Assembly: GCF_900188455.1 (NCBI RefSeq)
Contig: NZ_FZOL01000016.1
Span: 1 to 64,000 of the forward strand
Direction: 5' to 3'
Source of the DNA: Pseudomonas japonica
Lineage (GTDB): Bacteria; Pseudomonadota; Gammaproteobacteria; Pseudomonadales; Pseudomonadaceae
Length of the DNA stretch: 64,000 nt
Shown here: positions 51,000 through 60,559 of the stretch, in pieces
Position numbering within the stretch: position 1 is the first letter of the stretch
Layout of the letters: each line of letters begins with the position of its first letter
Notes under the pieces: model-generated
Databases searched by the model: none
Told to the model about the DNA's origin: nothing
The model's input: only the letters and a program-made list of their open reading frames with translations
Translations under genes and position numbers: made by a program

Positions 51000-52358
51000 A
51001 TGTCCCTGGGATTCGACTACCTCAATGCCATGCTCGAGGACGACCGGGAATCCGGCGTCTACCGCTGCAAGCGGGAAATGTTCACCGACCCGCGCCTGTT
51101 CGACCTGGAGATGAAGCACATCTTCGAGGGCAACTGGATCTACCTGGCCCACGAGAGCCAGATCCCCGAAAACAACGACTTCCTCAGCCTGACCATGGGC
51201 CGCCAGCCGATCTTCATCGCGCGCAACAAGGACGGCGAGCTGAATGCCTTCCTCAACGCCTGCAGCCACCGCGGCGCCATGCTCTGCCGGCACAAGCGCG
51301 GCAACCGCTCCAGCTACACCTGCCCGTTCCATGGCTGGACCTTCAACAACAGCGGCAAGCTGCTCAAGGTCAAGGACCCGAGCAACGCCGGCTATCCCGA
51401 CAACTTCAACTGCGACGGCTCCCATGACCTGACCCGGGTGGCGCGCTTCGAGTCCTATCGCGGCTTCCTGTTCGGCAGCCTCAACGCCGACGTCAAGCCG
51501 CTGGTGGAGCACCTGGGCGAGTCGGCGAAGATCATCGACATGATCGTCGACCAGTCGCCGCAAGGCCTGGAAGTGCTGCGCGGCTCCAGTTCCTACATCT
51601 ACGAAGGCAACTGGAAGCTCACCGCGGAAAACGGTGCCGACGGCTACCACGTCAGCTCCGTGCACTGGAACTACGCCGCCACCCAGAACCAGCGCAAGCA
51701 GCGCGAGGCAGGCGAGGAGATCAAGACCATGAGCGCCGGTTCCTGGGCCAAGCAGGGCGGTGGCTTCTATTCCTTCGACCACGGCCACCTGCTGCTGTGG
51801 ACGCGCTGGGCCAACCCGCAGGATCGCCCGGCCTACGAGCGTCGCGAGCAACTGGCCGCCGACCACGGCCAGGCCCGCGCCGACTGGATGATCGAGAACT
51901 CGCGCAACCTGTGCCTGTACCCCAACGTCTACCTGATGGACCAGTTCAGCTCGCAGATCCGCATCGCCCGGCCGATCTCGGTGAACAAGACCGAGATCAC
52001 CATCTACTGCATCGCGCCCAGGGGTGAAAGCGCCGAGGCCCGCGCGCAGCGCATCCGCCAGTACGAGGACTTCTTCAACGTCAGCGGCATGGCCACCCCC
52101 GACGACCTGGAGGAATTCCGTTCCTGCCAGACCGGCTACGGCGCCGGCAGCGGCTGGAACGACATGTCCCGCGGTGCGCAGCACTGGGTCGAGGGCGCCG
52201 ACGAGGCGGCCCGCGAGATCGAACTGGCGCCGCTGCTGTCGGGCGTGCGCACCGAGGACGAAGGCCTGTTCGTGCTGCAGCACAAGTACTGGCAGGACAC
52301 CCTGCTCAAGGCCCTCGCGGAGGAACAGCGACTGATTCCCGTGGAGGCCGTGCAATGA
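51000..52358 (+). CDS. benA: Benzoate 1,2-dioxygenase, large subunit BenA
   Basis: 452 aa Rieske oxygenase alpha subunit. It dihydroxylates benzoate to the cis-diol carboxylate. The Rieske cluster is CSHRGAMLCRHK...YTCPFHGW. The mononuclear iron site is NGADGYHVSSVHWNY (two His) with an Asp further on. It is benzoate rather than anthranilate type from the close match to BenA and the downstream benD. The start at 51000 (MSLGFDYLNAM) has TGGAGG 8 bases upstream; the ATG at 50985 is less likely. Confidence 0.95.
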   Translation: MSLGFDYLNAMLEDDRESGVYRCKREMFTDPRLFDLEMKHIFEGNWIYLAHESQIPENNDFLSLTMGRQPIFIARNKDGELNAFLNACSHRGAMLCRHKRGNRSSYTCPFHGWTFNNSGKLLKVKDPSNAGYPDNFNCDGSHDLTRVARFESYRGFLFGSLNADVKPLVEHLGESAKIIDMIVDQSPQGLEVLRGSSSYIYEGNWKLTAENGADGYHVSSVHWNYAATQNQRKQREAGEEIKTMSAGSWAKQGGGFYSFDHGHLLLWTRWANPQDRPAYERREQLAADHGQARADWMIENSRNLCLYPNVYLMDQFSSQIRIARPISVNKTEITIYCIAPRGESAEARAQRIRQYEDFFNVSGMATPDDLEEFRSCQTGYGAGSGWNDMSRGAQHWVEGADEAAREIELAPLLSGVRTEDEGLFVLQHKYWQDTLLKALAEEQRLIPVEAVQ

Positions 52359-52840
52359 GCCTGCATGACACCGTGCGTGACTTCCTCTACCGCGAAGCGC
52401 GCTACCTGGACGATGCCCAGTGGGACCAGTGGCTGGAGCTGTACGCCGCCGACGCGACCTTCTGGATGCCGTCGTGGGACGACGACGACCGCCTGACCGA
52501 AGACCCGCAGAGCGAGATCTCGCTGATCTGGTACGGCAACCGCGGCGGTCTGGAAGACCGGGTCTTCCGCATCAAGACCGAACGCTCCAGCGCGACGGTG
52601 CCGGACACCCGCACCTCGCACAACCTCAGCAACATCGAGATCGTCGAGCAGGACGCCGGGCAGTGCCGGGTGCGCTTCAACTGGCACACCCTGAGCTTTC
52701 GCTACAAGACCACCGACAGCTATTTCGGCACCAGTTTCTACACCCTCGACCTGCGCGGCGAGACGCCGCTGATCCTGGCGAAGAAGGTGGTGCTGAAGAA
52801 CGACTACGTTCGCCAGGTCATCGACATCTACCACATCTGA
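52355..52840 (+). CDS. benB: Benzoate 1,2-dioxygenase, small subunit BenB
   Basis: 161 aa, NTF2-like beta subunit of the ring-hydroxylating dioxygenase. VRDFLYREARYLDDAQWDQW and YAADATFWMPSWDDDDRLTE are typical. It packs with BenA in an alpha3beta3 oligomer. Overlaps benA by ATGA. Confidence 0.95.
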   Translation: MSLHDTVRDFLYREARYLDDAQWDQWLELYAADATFWMPSWDDDDRLTEDPQSEISLIWYGNRGGLEDRVFRIKTERSSATVPDTRTSHNLSNIEIVEQDAGQCRVRFNWHTLSFRYKTTDSYFGTSFYTLDLRGETPLILAKKVVLKNDYVRQVIDIYHI

Positions 52841-52908
52841 CGTCACGGCGAGGACCGCCCGGTGTGCCATGCGGCGCGCCGTGCCGCGCTTCGCCCGCGA
52901 GGTGCCAC

Positions 52909-53919
52909 ATGAGCTTCCAGATCGCACTGAATTTCGAGGACGGGGTCACCCGTTTCATCCATGCCGAAGGTCACGAAACCGTGGCTGACGCCGCCTATCG
53001 CCAGGGCATCAACATCCCCCTGGACTGCCGCGACGGCGCCTGCGGCACCTGCAAGTGCCAGGCCGAGTCCGGGCGCTACGACCTCGGCGACAACTTCATC
53101 GAGGATGCCCTGAGCGCGGACGAAATCGCCCGTGGCTACGTGCTCACCTGCCAGATGCGCGCCGAGAGCGATTGCGTGGTGCGCATCCCGGCGGCGTCGC
53201 AGTTGTGCAAGACCGAGCAGGCCAGTTTCGAGGCGGCCATCAGCGACGTGCGCCAGCTCTCAGCCAGCACCATCGCCCTGTCGATCAAGGGCGAATCCCT
53301 GAATCGCCTGGCCTTCCTGCCGGGGCAGTACGTCAATCTGCAGGTGCCGGGCAGCGCGCAGAGCCGGGCGTATTCCTTCAGTTCGCTGCAGCGCGACGGC
53401 GAGGTCAGCTTCCTGATCCGCAACGTCCCAGGTGGGCTGATGAGCAGCTTCCTCACCGGGCTGGCCAAGGCCGGCGACCCGATGACCCTGGCCGGGCCGC
53501 TGGGCAGCTTCTACCTGCGGCCGATCCAGCGGCCGCTGCTGTTGCTGGCCGGGGGCACCGGGCTGGCGCCGTTCACCGCGATGCTGGAGAAGATCGCCGA
53601 GCAGGGCAGCGCGCATCCGCTGCACCTGATCTACGGGGTCAGCAACGATTTCGACCTGGTCGAGCTGGAGCGCCTGCAGGATTTCGCCGCGCGCATTGCG
53701 GGCTTCACCTTCAGCGCCTGCGTGGCCAATCCCGAGAGCCAGTACCCGCAGAAGGGCTACGTCACCCAGCACATCGAGCCGGGCCACCTGAACGACGGCG
53801 ATGTCGATGTGTACCTGTGCGGGCCGCCGCCGATGGTCGAGGCGGTGAGCCGGTACCTCGGTGAGCAGGGGATCGAGCCGGTGAATTTCTACTTCGAGAA
53901 GTTCGCGGCTGCCGCCTAA
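52909..53919 (+). CDS. benC: Benzoate dioxygenase reductase BenC
   Basis: 336 aa electron-transfer component. An N-terminal plant-type [2Fe-2S] ferredoxin (LDCRDGACGTCKCQAESG, last Cys in YVLTCQM) is followed by an FAD domain (SRAYSFSS) and an NAD domain (LLLAGGTGLAPFTAML, YLCGPPPMVEAV). It passes electrons from NADH to BenAB. The start at 52909 matches the family; GAGGTG lies upstream. The 68 bp after benB reads as spacer, although a frame is open through it. Confidence 0.95.
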   Translation: MSFQIALNFEDGVTRFIHAEGHETVADAAYRQGINIPLDCRDGACGTCKCQAESGRYDLGDNFIEDALSADEIARGYVLTCQMRAESDCVVRIPAASQLCKTEQASFEAAISDVRQLSASTIALSIKGESLNRLAFLPGQYVNLQVPGSAQSRAYSFSSLQRDGEVSFLIRNVPGGLMSSFLTGLAKAGDPMTLAGPLGSFYLRPIQRPLLLLAGGTGLAPFTAMLEKIAEQGSAHPLHLIYGVSNDFDLVELERLQDFAARIAGFTFSACVANPESQYPQKGYVTQHIEPGHLNDGDVDVYLCGPPPMVEAVSRYLGEQGIEPVNFYFEKFAAAA

Positions 53920-53946
53920 CGCCAGTCTGGCTTGGCACTCGGCTTT

Positions 53947-54052
53947 TGTAGGAGCTGGCTTGCCTGCGAAGGACCGCGTAGCGGTCCCTGATTATGGCGG
54001 TGACTGGATTGGGCCTGCTTTGCAGGCCTTCGCAGGCAAGCCAGCTCCTACA
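53947..54052. repeat. Inverted REP pair between benC and benD
   Basis: TGTAGGAGCTGGCTTGCCTG (53947 on) faces its reverse complement ending at 54052. Each unit has its own mini-hairpin (GGACCGC...GCGGTCC and GGCCTGC...GCAGGCC). It sits inside the operon, so the transcript can form a long hairpin before benD. Confidence 0.88.
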
Positions 54053-54123
54053 GGGGGATGCAGGCCAGCGGTCATACAGGGGAGTGCAGGCCAGTAGCCA
54101 CACAGCAGATTCAGGAGATGAAC

Positions 54124-54885
54124 ATGAACAACAGATTCCAAGACAAGGTCGCCCTGGTCACCGGTGCCGCCCAGGGCATCGGCCGCGGCGTGTGCTGGCG
54201 GCTCAAGGCCGAGGGCGCGAAAGTGGTGGCGGTGGACCGTTCCGAACTGGTCCATGAGCTGGCCGGGGAGGGCATGCTGACCCTCACCGCCGACCTCGAA
54301 CTCCACGACGACTGCGCCCGGGTCATGGCCACGGCAGTGCAGACCTTCGGCCAGCTCGACATCCTCGTCAACAACGTCGGCGGCACTATCTGGGCCAAGC
54401 CCTTCGAGCACTACGAGGTGGCGCAGATCGAGGCCGAGGTGCGCCGCTCGCTGTTCCCCACCCTGTGGTGCTGCCACGCGGCACTGCCGTACATGCTCGA
54501 ACGCGGCAGCGGCGCCATCGTCAACGTCTCGTCCATCGCCACCCGCGGCGTCAACCGCGTGCCCTACGGCGCGGCCAAGGGCGGCGTCAACGCACTCACC
54601 GCGTGCCTGGCCTTCGAGACCGCCGGGCGCGGCATCCGCGTCAACGCCACCGCCCCCGGCGGCACCGAGGCGCCAGCGCGGCGCATCCCGCGCAACGCCG
54701 CCGAGCAGAGCGCGGACGAGAAGGCCTGGTACCAGCAGATCGTCGACCAGACCCTGTCCAGCAGCCTGATGAACCGCTACGGCAGCATCGACGAACAGGT
54801 CGGCGCAATCCTCTTCCTGGCCTCCGACGAGGCTTCGTACATCACCGGCACGACCCTGCCGGTAGGCGGTGGCGACCTCGGCTGA
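54124..54885 (+). CDS. benD: 1,6-dihydroxycyclohexa-2,4-diene-1-carboxylate dehydrogenase BenD
   Basis: 253 aa short-chain dehydrogenase. It rearomatises the benzoate cis-diol with loss of CO2 to catechol, giving NADH. Motifs: VTGAAQGIGRG (cofactor), LVNNVGG, and the catalytic Ser/Tyr/Lys in VNVSSIA and YGAAKGG. The start at 54124 has AGGAG 6 bases upstream; 54118 is an equal-frame alternative. It shows benzoate, not anthranilate, as the substrate of the operon. Confidence 0.95.
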   Translation: MNNRFQDKVALVTGAAQGIGRGVCWRLKAEGAKVVAVDRSELVHELAGEGMLTLTADLELHDDCARVMATAVQTFGQLDILVNNVGGTIWAKPFEHYEVAQIEAEVRRSLFPTLWCCHAALPYMLERGSGAIVNVSSIATRGVNRVPYGAAKGGVNALTACLAFETAGRGIRVNATAPGGTEAPARRIPRNAAEQSADEKAWYQQIVDQTLSSSLMNRYGSIDEQVGAILFLASDEASYITGTTLPVGGGDLG

Positions 54886-54940
54886 GCGCCGCCCCCGGCA
54901 AGGTTTTCCTCGAACAACAAAAACAACCGAGACAGATGCC

Positions 54941-56269
54941 ATGCGAACCCTGGATATCCACCCGATCATCGATAACGCACGCTTTTCTCCCTTCCACTGG
55001 AGGGTCATGGCCTGGTGCGGTCTGCTGCTGATCTTCGACGGCTACGACCTGTTCATCTACGGCGTGGTGTTGCCGGTGATCATGAAGGAGTGGAGCCTGA
55101 CGCCGCTGCAGGCCGGCGCCCTGGGCAGCTACGCGCTGTTCGGCATGATGTTCGGCGCACTGGCCTTCGGCAGCCTGGCCGACCGCATCGGGCGCAAGAA
55201 AGGCATCGCCATCTGTTTCGCACTGTTCTCCGGGGCGACCATTCTCAACGGCTTCGCCAGCAGTCCCGGTGAATTCGGCATCTACCGCTTCGTCGCCGGG
55301 CTCGGCTGCGGCGGCCTGATGCCCAACGCCGTGGCGCTGATGAACGAGTACGCACCCAAGCGTTTGCGCAGCACCCTGGTGGCGATCATGTTCAGCGGCT
55401 ACTCGCTGGGCGGCATGCTCTCCGCCGGGGTCGGCATCTTTCTGTTGCCGCGTTTCGGCTGGGAGTCGATGTTCTTCGCCGCCGCGCTGCCGTTGCTGCT
55501 GTTGCCGGTGATCCTGCATTACCTGCCGGAGTCCATCGGCTTCCTGGTGCGCCAGGGCCGCACGGAAGAGGCCCGGGTGCTGCTCAAGCGCCTCGATCCG
55601 CACTGCGACGTGCAGGCCGGCGATCAGCTCCAGGCCGTCGAGCGCAAGGGCAAGGGCGCCTCGGTGCTGGAGCTGTTTCGCAACGGCCTGGCGGTGCGCA
55701 CCCTGGCCCTGTGGCTGGCGTTCTTCTGCTGCCTGCTGATGGTCTACGCCCTCAGTTCCTGGTTGCCCAAGCTGATGGCCAGCGCCGGCTACAGCCTGGG
55801 TTCGAGCCTGTCGTTCCTGCTCGCGCTGAACTTCGGCGGCATGGCCGGGGCCATCCTCGGCGGCTGGCTGGGCGACCGCTACAACCTGGTCAAGGTCAAG
55901 GTGGCGTTCTTCCTCGGCGCGGCGCTGTCGATCAGCCTGCTCGGGGTCAACAGCCCGATGCCGGTGCTGTACCTGCTGATCTTCATCGCCGGCGCCACCA
56001 CCATCGGCACGCAGATCCTCCTGTATGCCGGCGCTGCCCAGCTGTATGGCCTGTCGGTGCGTTCCACCGGCCTTGGCTGGGCCTCCGGCATCGGCCGCAA
56101 CGGCGCCATCGTCGGCCCGCTGCTGGGCGGCGCGCTGATGGGCATGCAACTGCCGCTGCAACTGAACTTCCTCGCGTTCGCCATCCCTGGCGCGATCGCC
56201 GCGCTGGCCATGGCCGTGCACCTGGCCAGCGGCCGGCGCGCGGTGGTGTTGCCGGCTGCTTCGTCCTGA
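54941..56269 (+). CDS. benK: Benzoate MFS transporter BenK (AAHS family)
   Basis: 442 aa with 12 predicted helices. The aromatic-acid:H+ symporter signature is at LIFDGYDLFIYGVVLP (D-G-Y/F-D motif in helix 1), and the loop DRIGRKKGIAICFA is the MFS motif A. It imports benzoate across the inner membrane. The start at 54941 (MRTLDIHPII) excludes an upstream stretch that overlaps benD. 55 bp after benD, same operon. Confidence 0.92.
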   Translation: MRTLDIHPIIDNARFSPFHWRVMAWCGLLLIFDGYDLFIYGVVLPVIMKEWSLTPLQAGALGSYALFGMMFGALAFGSLADRIGRKKGIAICFALFSGATILNGFASSPGEFGIYRFVAGLGCGGLMPNAVALMNEYAPKRLRSTLVAIMFSGYSLGGMLSAGVGIFLLPRFGWESMFFAAALPLLLLPVILHYLPESIGFLVRQGRTEEARVLLKRLDPHCDVQAGDQLQAVERKGKGASVLELFRNGLAVRTLALWLAFFCCLLMVYALSSWLPKLMASAGYSLGSSLSFLLALNFGGMAGAILGGWLGDRYNLVKVKVAFFLGAALSISLLGVNSPMPVLYLLIFIAGATTIGTQILLYAGAAQLYGLSVRSTGLGWASGIGRNGAIVGPLLGGALMGMQLPLQLNFLAFAIPGAIAALAMAVHLASGRRAVVLPAASS

Positions 56270-56318
56270 CGTGTGTCGAGCGCTACCCATTTCAAGAAAA
56301 CAAAAGAGGACCGCAATC

Positions 56319-57245
56319 ATGACCGTGAAGATTTCCCAGACCCCCGCCACCCAGGCGTTCTTCGAAGAAGCCGCGGGCTTTCGCAACGACGCAGGCAGCC
56401 CGCGCCTGAAGTGCATCGTGCAGCGCATCCTGCAGGACACCGCGCGCCTGATCGAAGACCTGGAGATCAGCGAGGACGAGTTCTGGCATGCCGTCGATTA
56501 CCTCAACCGCCTCGGTGGTCGGGGCGAGGCCGGGCTGCTGGTGGCGGGGCTGGGCATCGAGCATTTCCTCGACCTGCTGCAGGACGCCAAGGACGCCCAG
56601 GCCGGCCTCGGCGGTGGCACCCCGCGGACCATCGAGGGGCCGCTGTACGTGGCCGGCGCGCCACTGGCCGAGGGCCAGGTGCGCATGGACGACGGCAGCG
56701 AGGAAAACGTCGCCATCCCGATGTTCCTCGAAGGCCGGGTGTTCGATCCCCAGGGGCGACCGCTGGCGGGTGCCACGGTGGACCTGTGGCATGCCAATAC
56801 CCGTGGCACCTATTCGTTCTTCGACCAGAGCCAGTCGGCGTTCAACCTGCGTCGGCGCATCGTCACCGACAGCGAGGGTCGCTACCGTGCGCGCAGCATC
56901 GTGCCGTCCGGCTATGGCTGCGATCCGCAGGGCCCGACCCAGGAATGCCTGGACCTGCTCGGCCGGCATGGCCAGCGTCCGGCCCATGTGCACTTCTTCA
57001 TCTCGGCGCCGGGGCACCGGCACCTGACCACCCAGATCAACCTGTCGGGCGATCAGTACCTGTGGGACGACTTCGCCTACGCCACCCGCGACGGGCTGGT
57101 GGGCGAGGTGGTGTTCCGCGAGGACGGCGCGCGCGGCGTGGCGGGGCGGTATGCCGAGCTGGTGTTCGATTTCCATCTGCAGCAGGCCGCGGACAGTGAG
57201 GCCGAAGCGCGCAGCAAGCGGCCGCGGGCGTTGCAGGAAGCCTGA
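56319..57245 (+). CDS. catA: Catechol 1,2-dioxygenase CatA
   Basis: 308 aa intradiol dioxygenase. It cleaves catechol to cis,cis-muconate. The N-terminal helical dimerisation region leads to the beta core. The iron ligands of the family, two Tyr and two His, are expected at GPLYVAGAP, PSGYGCDPQ and RPAHVHFFIS; VDLWHANTRGTYS is the common family signature. GAGGA precedes the ATG at 56319. Placed within the ben operon, it supplies the next step after BenD. Confidence 0.95.
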   Translation: MTVKISQTPATQAFFEEAAGFRNDAGSPRLKCIVQRILQDTARLIEDLEISEDEFWHAVDYLNRLGGRGEAGLLVAGLGIEHFLDLLQDAKDAQAGLGGGTPRTIEGPLYVAGAPLAEGQVRMDDGSEENVAIPMFLEGRVFDPQGRPLAGATVDLWHANTRGTYSFFDQSQSAFNLRRRIVTDSEGRYRARSIVPSGYGCDPQGPTQECLDLLGRHGQRPAHVHFFISAPGHRHLTTQINLSGDQYLWDDFAYATRDGLVGEVVFREDGARGVAGRYAELVFDFHLQQAADSEAEARSKRPRALQEA

Positions 57246-57246
57246 T

Positions 57247-57300
57247 CGTCGCGAGCAAGCTCGCTCCCGCAGGGGACGTGGGCGCGAGCGTGCTCGCGAA
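57247..57300. repeat. Head-to-head pair of short REP units
   Basis: CGTCGCGAGCAAGCTCGCTC (57247 on) and GTGGGCGCGAGCGTGCTCGC (57278 on) each carry a GCGAGC-type palindrome in opposite orientation, between catA and benF. Confidence 0.75.
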
Positions 57301-57381
57301 TCAGGCGACACAACAACCAGAGCCGGGCACCGGCCAATTCCTTGCGAGCCCCCATAACAACAAGATCAAGAGAGCTTCGGA

Positions 57382-58632
57382 ATGAACCACACCCCTTGCG
57401 TCATGCTGGGCATCAGCCTGCTCAGCCAACCCCTGCTGGCCGCCGAACACGGCTTCTTCGAGGATGCCAAGGCCAGCCTCGCCGCCCGCAACTACTACTT
57501 CAGCCGCGACTTCTCCGACATCGTCGGCGCCAGCCAGCAATCGAAGGCCGAGGAATGGGCCCAGGGCTTCATTCTTGATTTCAAGTCCGGCTACACCCCC
57601 GGGCCGGTCGGCTTCGGCGTGGATGCGCTGGGCCTGCTGGGCATCCGTCTGGACAGCAGCCCCGACCGGGTCAACACCGGGTTGCTGCCGGTCCACGGCG
57701 ACGGCCGTGCCGCCAGCGAGTACAGCCGTCTGGCGCCGACCTTGAAGATGCGCCTGTCGAACACCGAACTGCGGGTCGGCGAGCTGCAACCCAACCTGCC
57801 GGTGCTGACCTTCAGTGATATCCGCCTGCTGCCGCCGAGCTACCAGGGCGTCAGCCTCAGCTCCAGCGAGATCGATGGCCTCACCGTGCAGGCCGGGCAC
57901 CTGAACGCCACCCACCTGCGCAACGAAGCCGGCGACGAGAAGATGATGGCGATGCTCGGCCATGTGCCGCAGCGCCAGGCCACCAGCGACGCCTTCGATT
58001 ACCTGGGCGGCGACTACGCCTTCAACGGCGGGCAGACCAGTGCCAGCCTGTGGTACGGGCAGTTGCAGGACATCTACCGCCAGGGCTTCGTCGGTTTCAA
58101 GCACAGCCAGCCGTTGGGGGCCTGGGTGCTGGGTGCCAATCTCGGCTACTTCACCGCGCGGGAGGAGGGGGATGCCTTGCTCGGGCGCATCGACAACCAG
58201 GCGTTGTTCTCGATGTTCAGTGCCCGCCGTGGCGGTCATACCCTGTATGCCGGCTACCAGGCGATGTACGGTGACAGCCCGTTCCCGCGGGTGTTCGCCA
58301 ATATCACCCCGCTGGGCAACGAAGTACCGACCTACGAGTTCGCCTACACCGACGAACGCTCGTACCAGGTGCGCTACGACTACAACTTCGTCGCCCTCGG
58401 CATGCCCGGCCTGACCGCCTCGGTGCGCTACATCAGCGGCGATAACGTCACCACCGGCCAGGGCTTCGAGGGCAAGGACCGCGAACGCGACCTCGACCTG
58501 ACGTATGCGGTGCAGAGTGGGGTGCTGAAGGGCTTGGGGATTCGCCTGCGCAATGCCATGGCGCGCTCGAACTACCGCAGTGATATCGATGAAAACCGGT
58601 TGATCCTGAGCTATACGTGGCAACTGTTCTGA
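57382..58632 (+). CDS. benF: OprD-family porin BenF
   Basis: 416 aa outer-membrane beta-barrel. The signal peptide (MNHTPCVMLGISLLSQPLLA) is followed by the typical OprD start GFFEDAKASLAARNYYFSRD. The last strand ends in a C-terminal Phe (LSYTWQLF) for BAM insertion. BenF-like porins import benzoate. It lies in the ben cluster 136 bp after catA. Confidence 0.92.
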   Translation: MNHTPCVMLGISLLSQPLLAAEHGFFEDAKASLAARNYYFSRDFSDIVGASQQSKAEEWAQGFILDFKSGYTPGPVGFGVDALGLLGIRLDSSPDRVNTGLLPVHGDGRAASEYSRLAPTLKMRLSNTELRVGELQPNLPVLTFSDIRLLPPSYQGVSLSSSEIDGLTVQAGHLNATHLRNEAGDEKMMAMLGHVPQRQATSDAFDYLGGDYAFNGGQTSASLWYGQLQDIYRQGFVGFKHSQPLGAWVLGANLGYFTAREEGDALLGRIDNQALFSMFSARRGGHTLYAGYQAMYGDSPFPRVFANITPLGNEVPTYEFAYTDERSYQVRYDYNFVALGMPGLTASVRYISGDNVTTGQGFEGKDRERDLDLTYAVQSGVLKGLGIRLRNAMARSNYRSDIDENRLILSYTWQLF

Positions 58633-58874
58633 GACTGTGCGCTGATCGCACGCGGTGCTAATCGCGCTGTCCGTTATCCGCACGACTTTCGTCGCCCGAC
58701 ATTGCCCCACCCGCGGGTGGGGCTTAGTGTTGAGGCTGTCCGCCGATGGTCGCCTGCCGACGGAAAAAACCGGCCACGCGCTAGAATCGAACCACCGTGA
58801 ACGACCGCCGCCGCCGCGCCTTGCGCGCGGCAGGCAGCGGCGCCAGAACAATAACGACAACGAGTGCCTTGCCT

Positions 58875-59837
58875 ATGGAAAACCGCCTGCTGAGCGAGCG
58901 CAGTAGCGTGTTCCACCGCGCCGACCCCTACGCCGTGTCCGACTACGTCAACCGGCACGTGGGCCAGCACTGCATCGGCCTGTCCCGCAGCACTCATCCC
59001 CAGGCCAGCCTGAGCCACCGCAAATTCGCCGAGCTGGACCTGTGCCGCATCAGCTACGGCGGCAGCGTGCGGGTCACCTCGCCGGCCCTGGAGAGCATCT
59101 ATCACCTGCAGGTCCTGCTCGATGGCAACTGCCTGTGGCGCCGTGGCAGCCAGGACGAGCGCTACCTGCTGCCAGGCGAGCTGCTGCTGATCAACCCGGA
59201 CGAACCGGTGGACCTGACCTACTCGCAGGACTGCGAGAAATTCATCCTCAAGGTGCCGACCCGCCTGCTCGACACCCTGTGCGACGAGCAACGCTGGCAG
59301 CGGCCCAGCGCCGGGGTGCGCTTCCTGCGCAATCATTACCGGCTGGATGAGCTGGAAGGCTTCGTCAGCCTGCTGGCCATGCTCTGCCAGGAGGCGGAAG
59401 CCAGTGATCCGCTGCCACGGGTGCAGGGGCATTACAGCCAGATCCTGGCAAGCAAGCTGCTGACCCTGCTGAGCACCAATATCCGCCGCGAAAGCCTGGG
59501 TTCGCACGGCGCGAGCCTGGAGCGGATCCTCGACTACATCGAGCGCAACCTGAAGCTGGAGCTGCCGGCCGAGGTCCTCGCCGAGCAGGCCAACATGAGC
59601 CTGCGCTCGTTCTATGCGCTGTTCGACCGGCAGTTGGGCACCACGCCCAAGCAGTACGTGCTGCAGTGCAAGTTCGAGCGCCTGCGGCAATGCCTGAGCG
59701 ATCCGACGTGCGCGGTGCGCAGCGTCACCGAATTGGCGATGGACTACGGATTCATGCACCTGGGGCGGTTTTCCGAGGGCTATCGCCAGCGCTTCGGCGA
59801 GTTGCCGTCGGAAACCTTCAGGCGGCGGGGACTCTAG
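58875..59837 (+). CDS. benR: AraC/XylS family activator BenR
   Basis: 320 aa. N-terminal ligand region, then a C-terminal double HTH: LERILDYIERNLKLELPAEV, AEQANMSLRSFYALFDRQLG and LAMDYGFMHLGRFSEGYRQR. It should bind benzoate and activate PbenA at the tandem TGCA-N6-GGATA sites (50906-50941). The start at 58875 (MENRLLSERSS) fits known BenR; the ribosome site is weak. Its stop codon shares CTAG with the stop of lpxH on the other strand. Confidence 0.93.
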   Translation: MENRLLSERSSVFHRADPYAVSDYVNRHVGQHCIGLSRSTHPQASLSHRKFAELDLCRISYGGSVRVTSPALESIYHLQVLLDGNCLWRRGSQDERYLLPGELLLINPDEPVDLTYSQDCEKFILKVPTRLLDTLCDEQRWQRPSAGVRFLRNHYRLDELEGFVSLLAMLCQEAEASDPLPRVQGHYSQILASKLLTLLSTNIRRESLGSHGASLERILDYIERNLKLELPAEVLAEQANMSLRSFYALFDRQLGTTPKQYVLQCKFERLRQCLSDPTCAVRSVTELAMDYGFMHLGRFSEGYRQRFGELPSETFRRRGL

Positions 59838-60559
59838 ACGAAATCGAACGGGGCCAGTTGGAAGCCCTGTTCGTCCACCTGCAGGGCCCAGCCCTGGCGG
59901 TCCCAGTCGCCGAGCACGATACGCCGCGCGGCACTGCCATCGTCGAGGGTCAGCTTGTGGATCGCCGGGCGGTGAGTGTGGCCGTGGACCAGGGTGCGCA
60001 CGCCGTAGCGCTGCATGAGCCGTGGCACTTCCTCGGTGGTGACATCGATGATGTCGTTGGCCTTCATGCGCGTCTGCGCCTTGCTTTCGCTGCGCAGCTT
60101 GCGCGCCAGCTTGCGCCGCGTGGACAACGGCAGGTGGCGCAGGATCCACAGGCTCAGCGGGTTGCGCAGGGTGCGCCGCAGCTTCATGTAGGCTTCGTCG
60201 CGGGTGCACAGGCTGTCGCCATGCATCAGGAGCACCGGCTCGCCGAGCATCTCGACCACGCTGGGGTCCTTGAGCAGGGTGCAGCCGGCGGCCTTGCAGA
60301 AGGCCTTGCCGATGAGGAAGTCGCGGTTGCCGTGCATCAGGAAGAGCTGCGTGCCGCTGTCGCTGAGCGCGCGCAGGGCCTGGCAGATGGAGGCCTGGAA
60401 CGGCGTCATGCCGTCGTCGCCGATCCAGGCTTCGAAGAAGTCGCCGAGGATGTACAGGGCCTGTGCATCCCGGGCGCGGGTCGCCAGCAGATCAAGAAAC
60501 GCCCGGGTGATGTCCGGGCGTTCTTCTTGCAGGTGCAGATCGGAGATCAGCAGTATCAC
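59834..60559 (-). CDS. lpxH: UDP-2,3-diacylglucosamine diphosphatase LpxH
   Basis: 241 aa calcineurin-like Mn enzyme of lipid A biosynthesis that removes UMP from UDP-2,3-diacylglucosamine. Metal motifs: ISDLHLQEER, GDFFEAWIGDD, HGNRDFLIG, LLMHGDSLCT and LVHGHTHRP. It overlaps the ppiB stop by ATGA (60556-60559), so the two are one operon. Confidence 0.95.
   Translation of the reverse strand: MILLISDLHLQEERPDITRAFLDLLATRARDAQALYILGDFFEAWIGDDGMTPFQASICQALRALSDSGTQLFLMHGNRDFLIGKAFCKAAGCTLLKDPSVVEMLGEPVLLMHGDSLCTRDEAYMKLRRTLRNPLSLWILRHLPLSTRRKLARKLRSESKAQTRMKANDIIDVTTEEVPRLMQRYGVRTLVHGHTHRPAIHKLTLDDGSAARRIVLGDWDRQGWALQVDEQGFQLAPFDFV

Noticed and set aside
52420..52908. N-terminal extension of benC through benB in another frame
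   Set aside because: The frame is open only as a shadow of benB; BenC starts at the ferredoxin domain at 52909.
51000..53919. Anthranilate dioxygenase antABC as the name for this cluster
   Set aside because: BenA-type sequence, and benD, benK, benF and benR are present; anthranilate degradation needs no BenD step.
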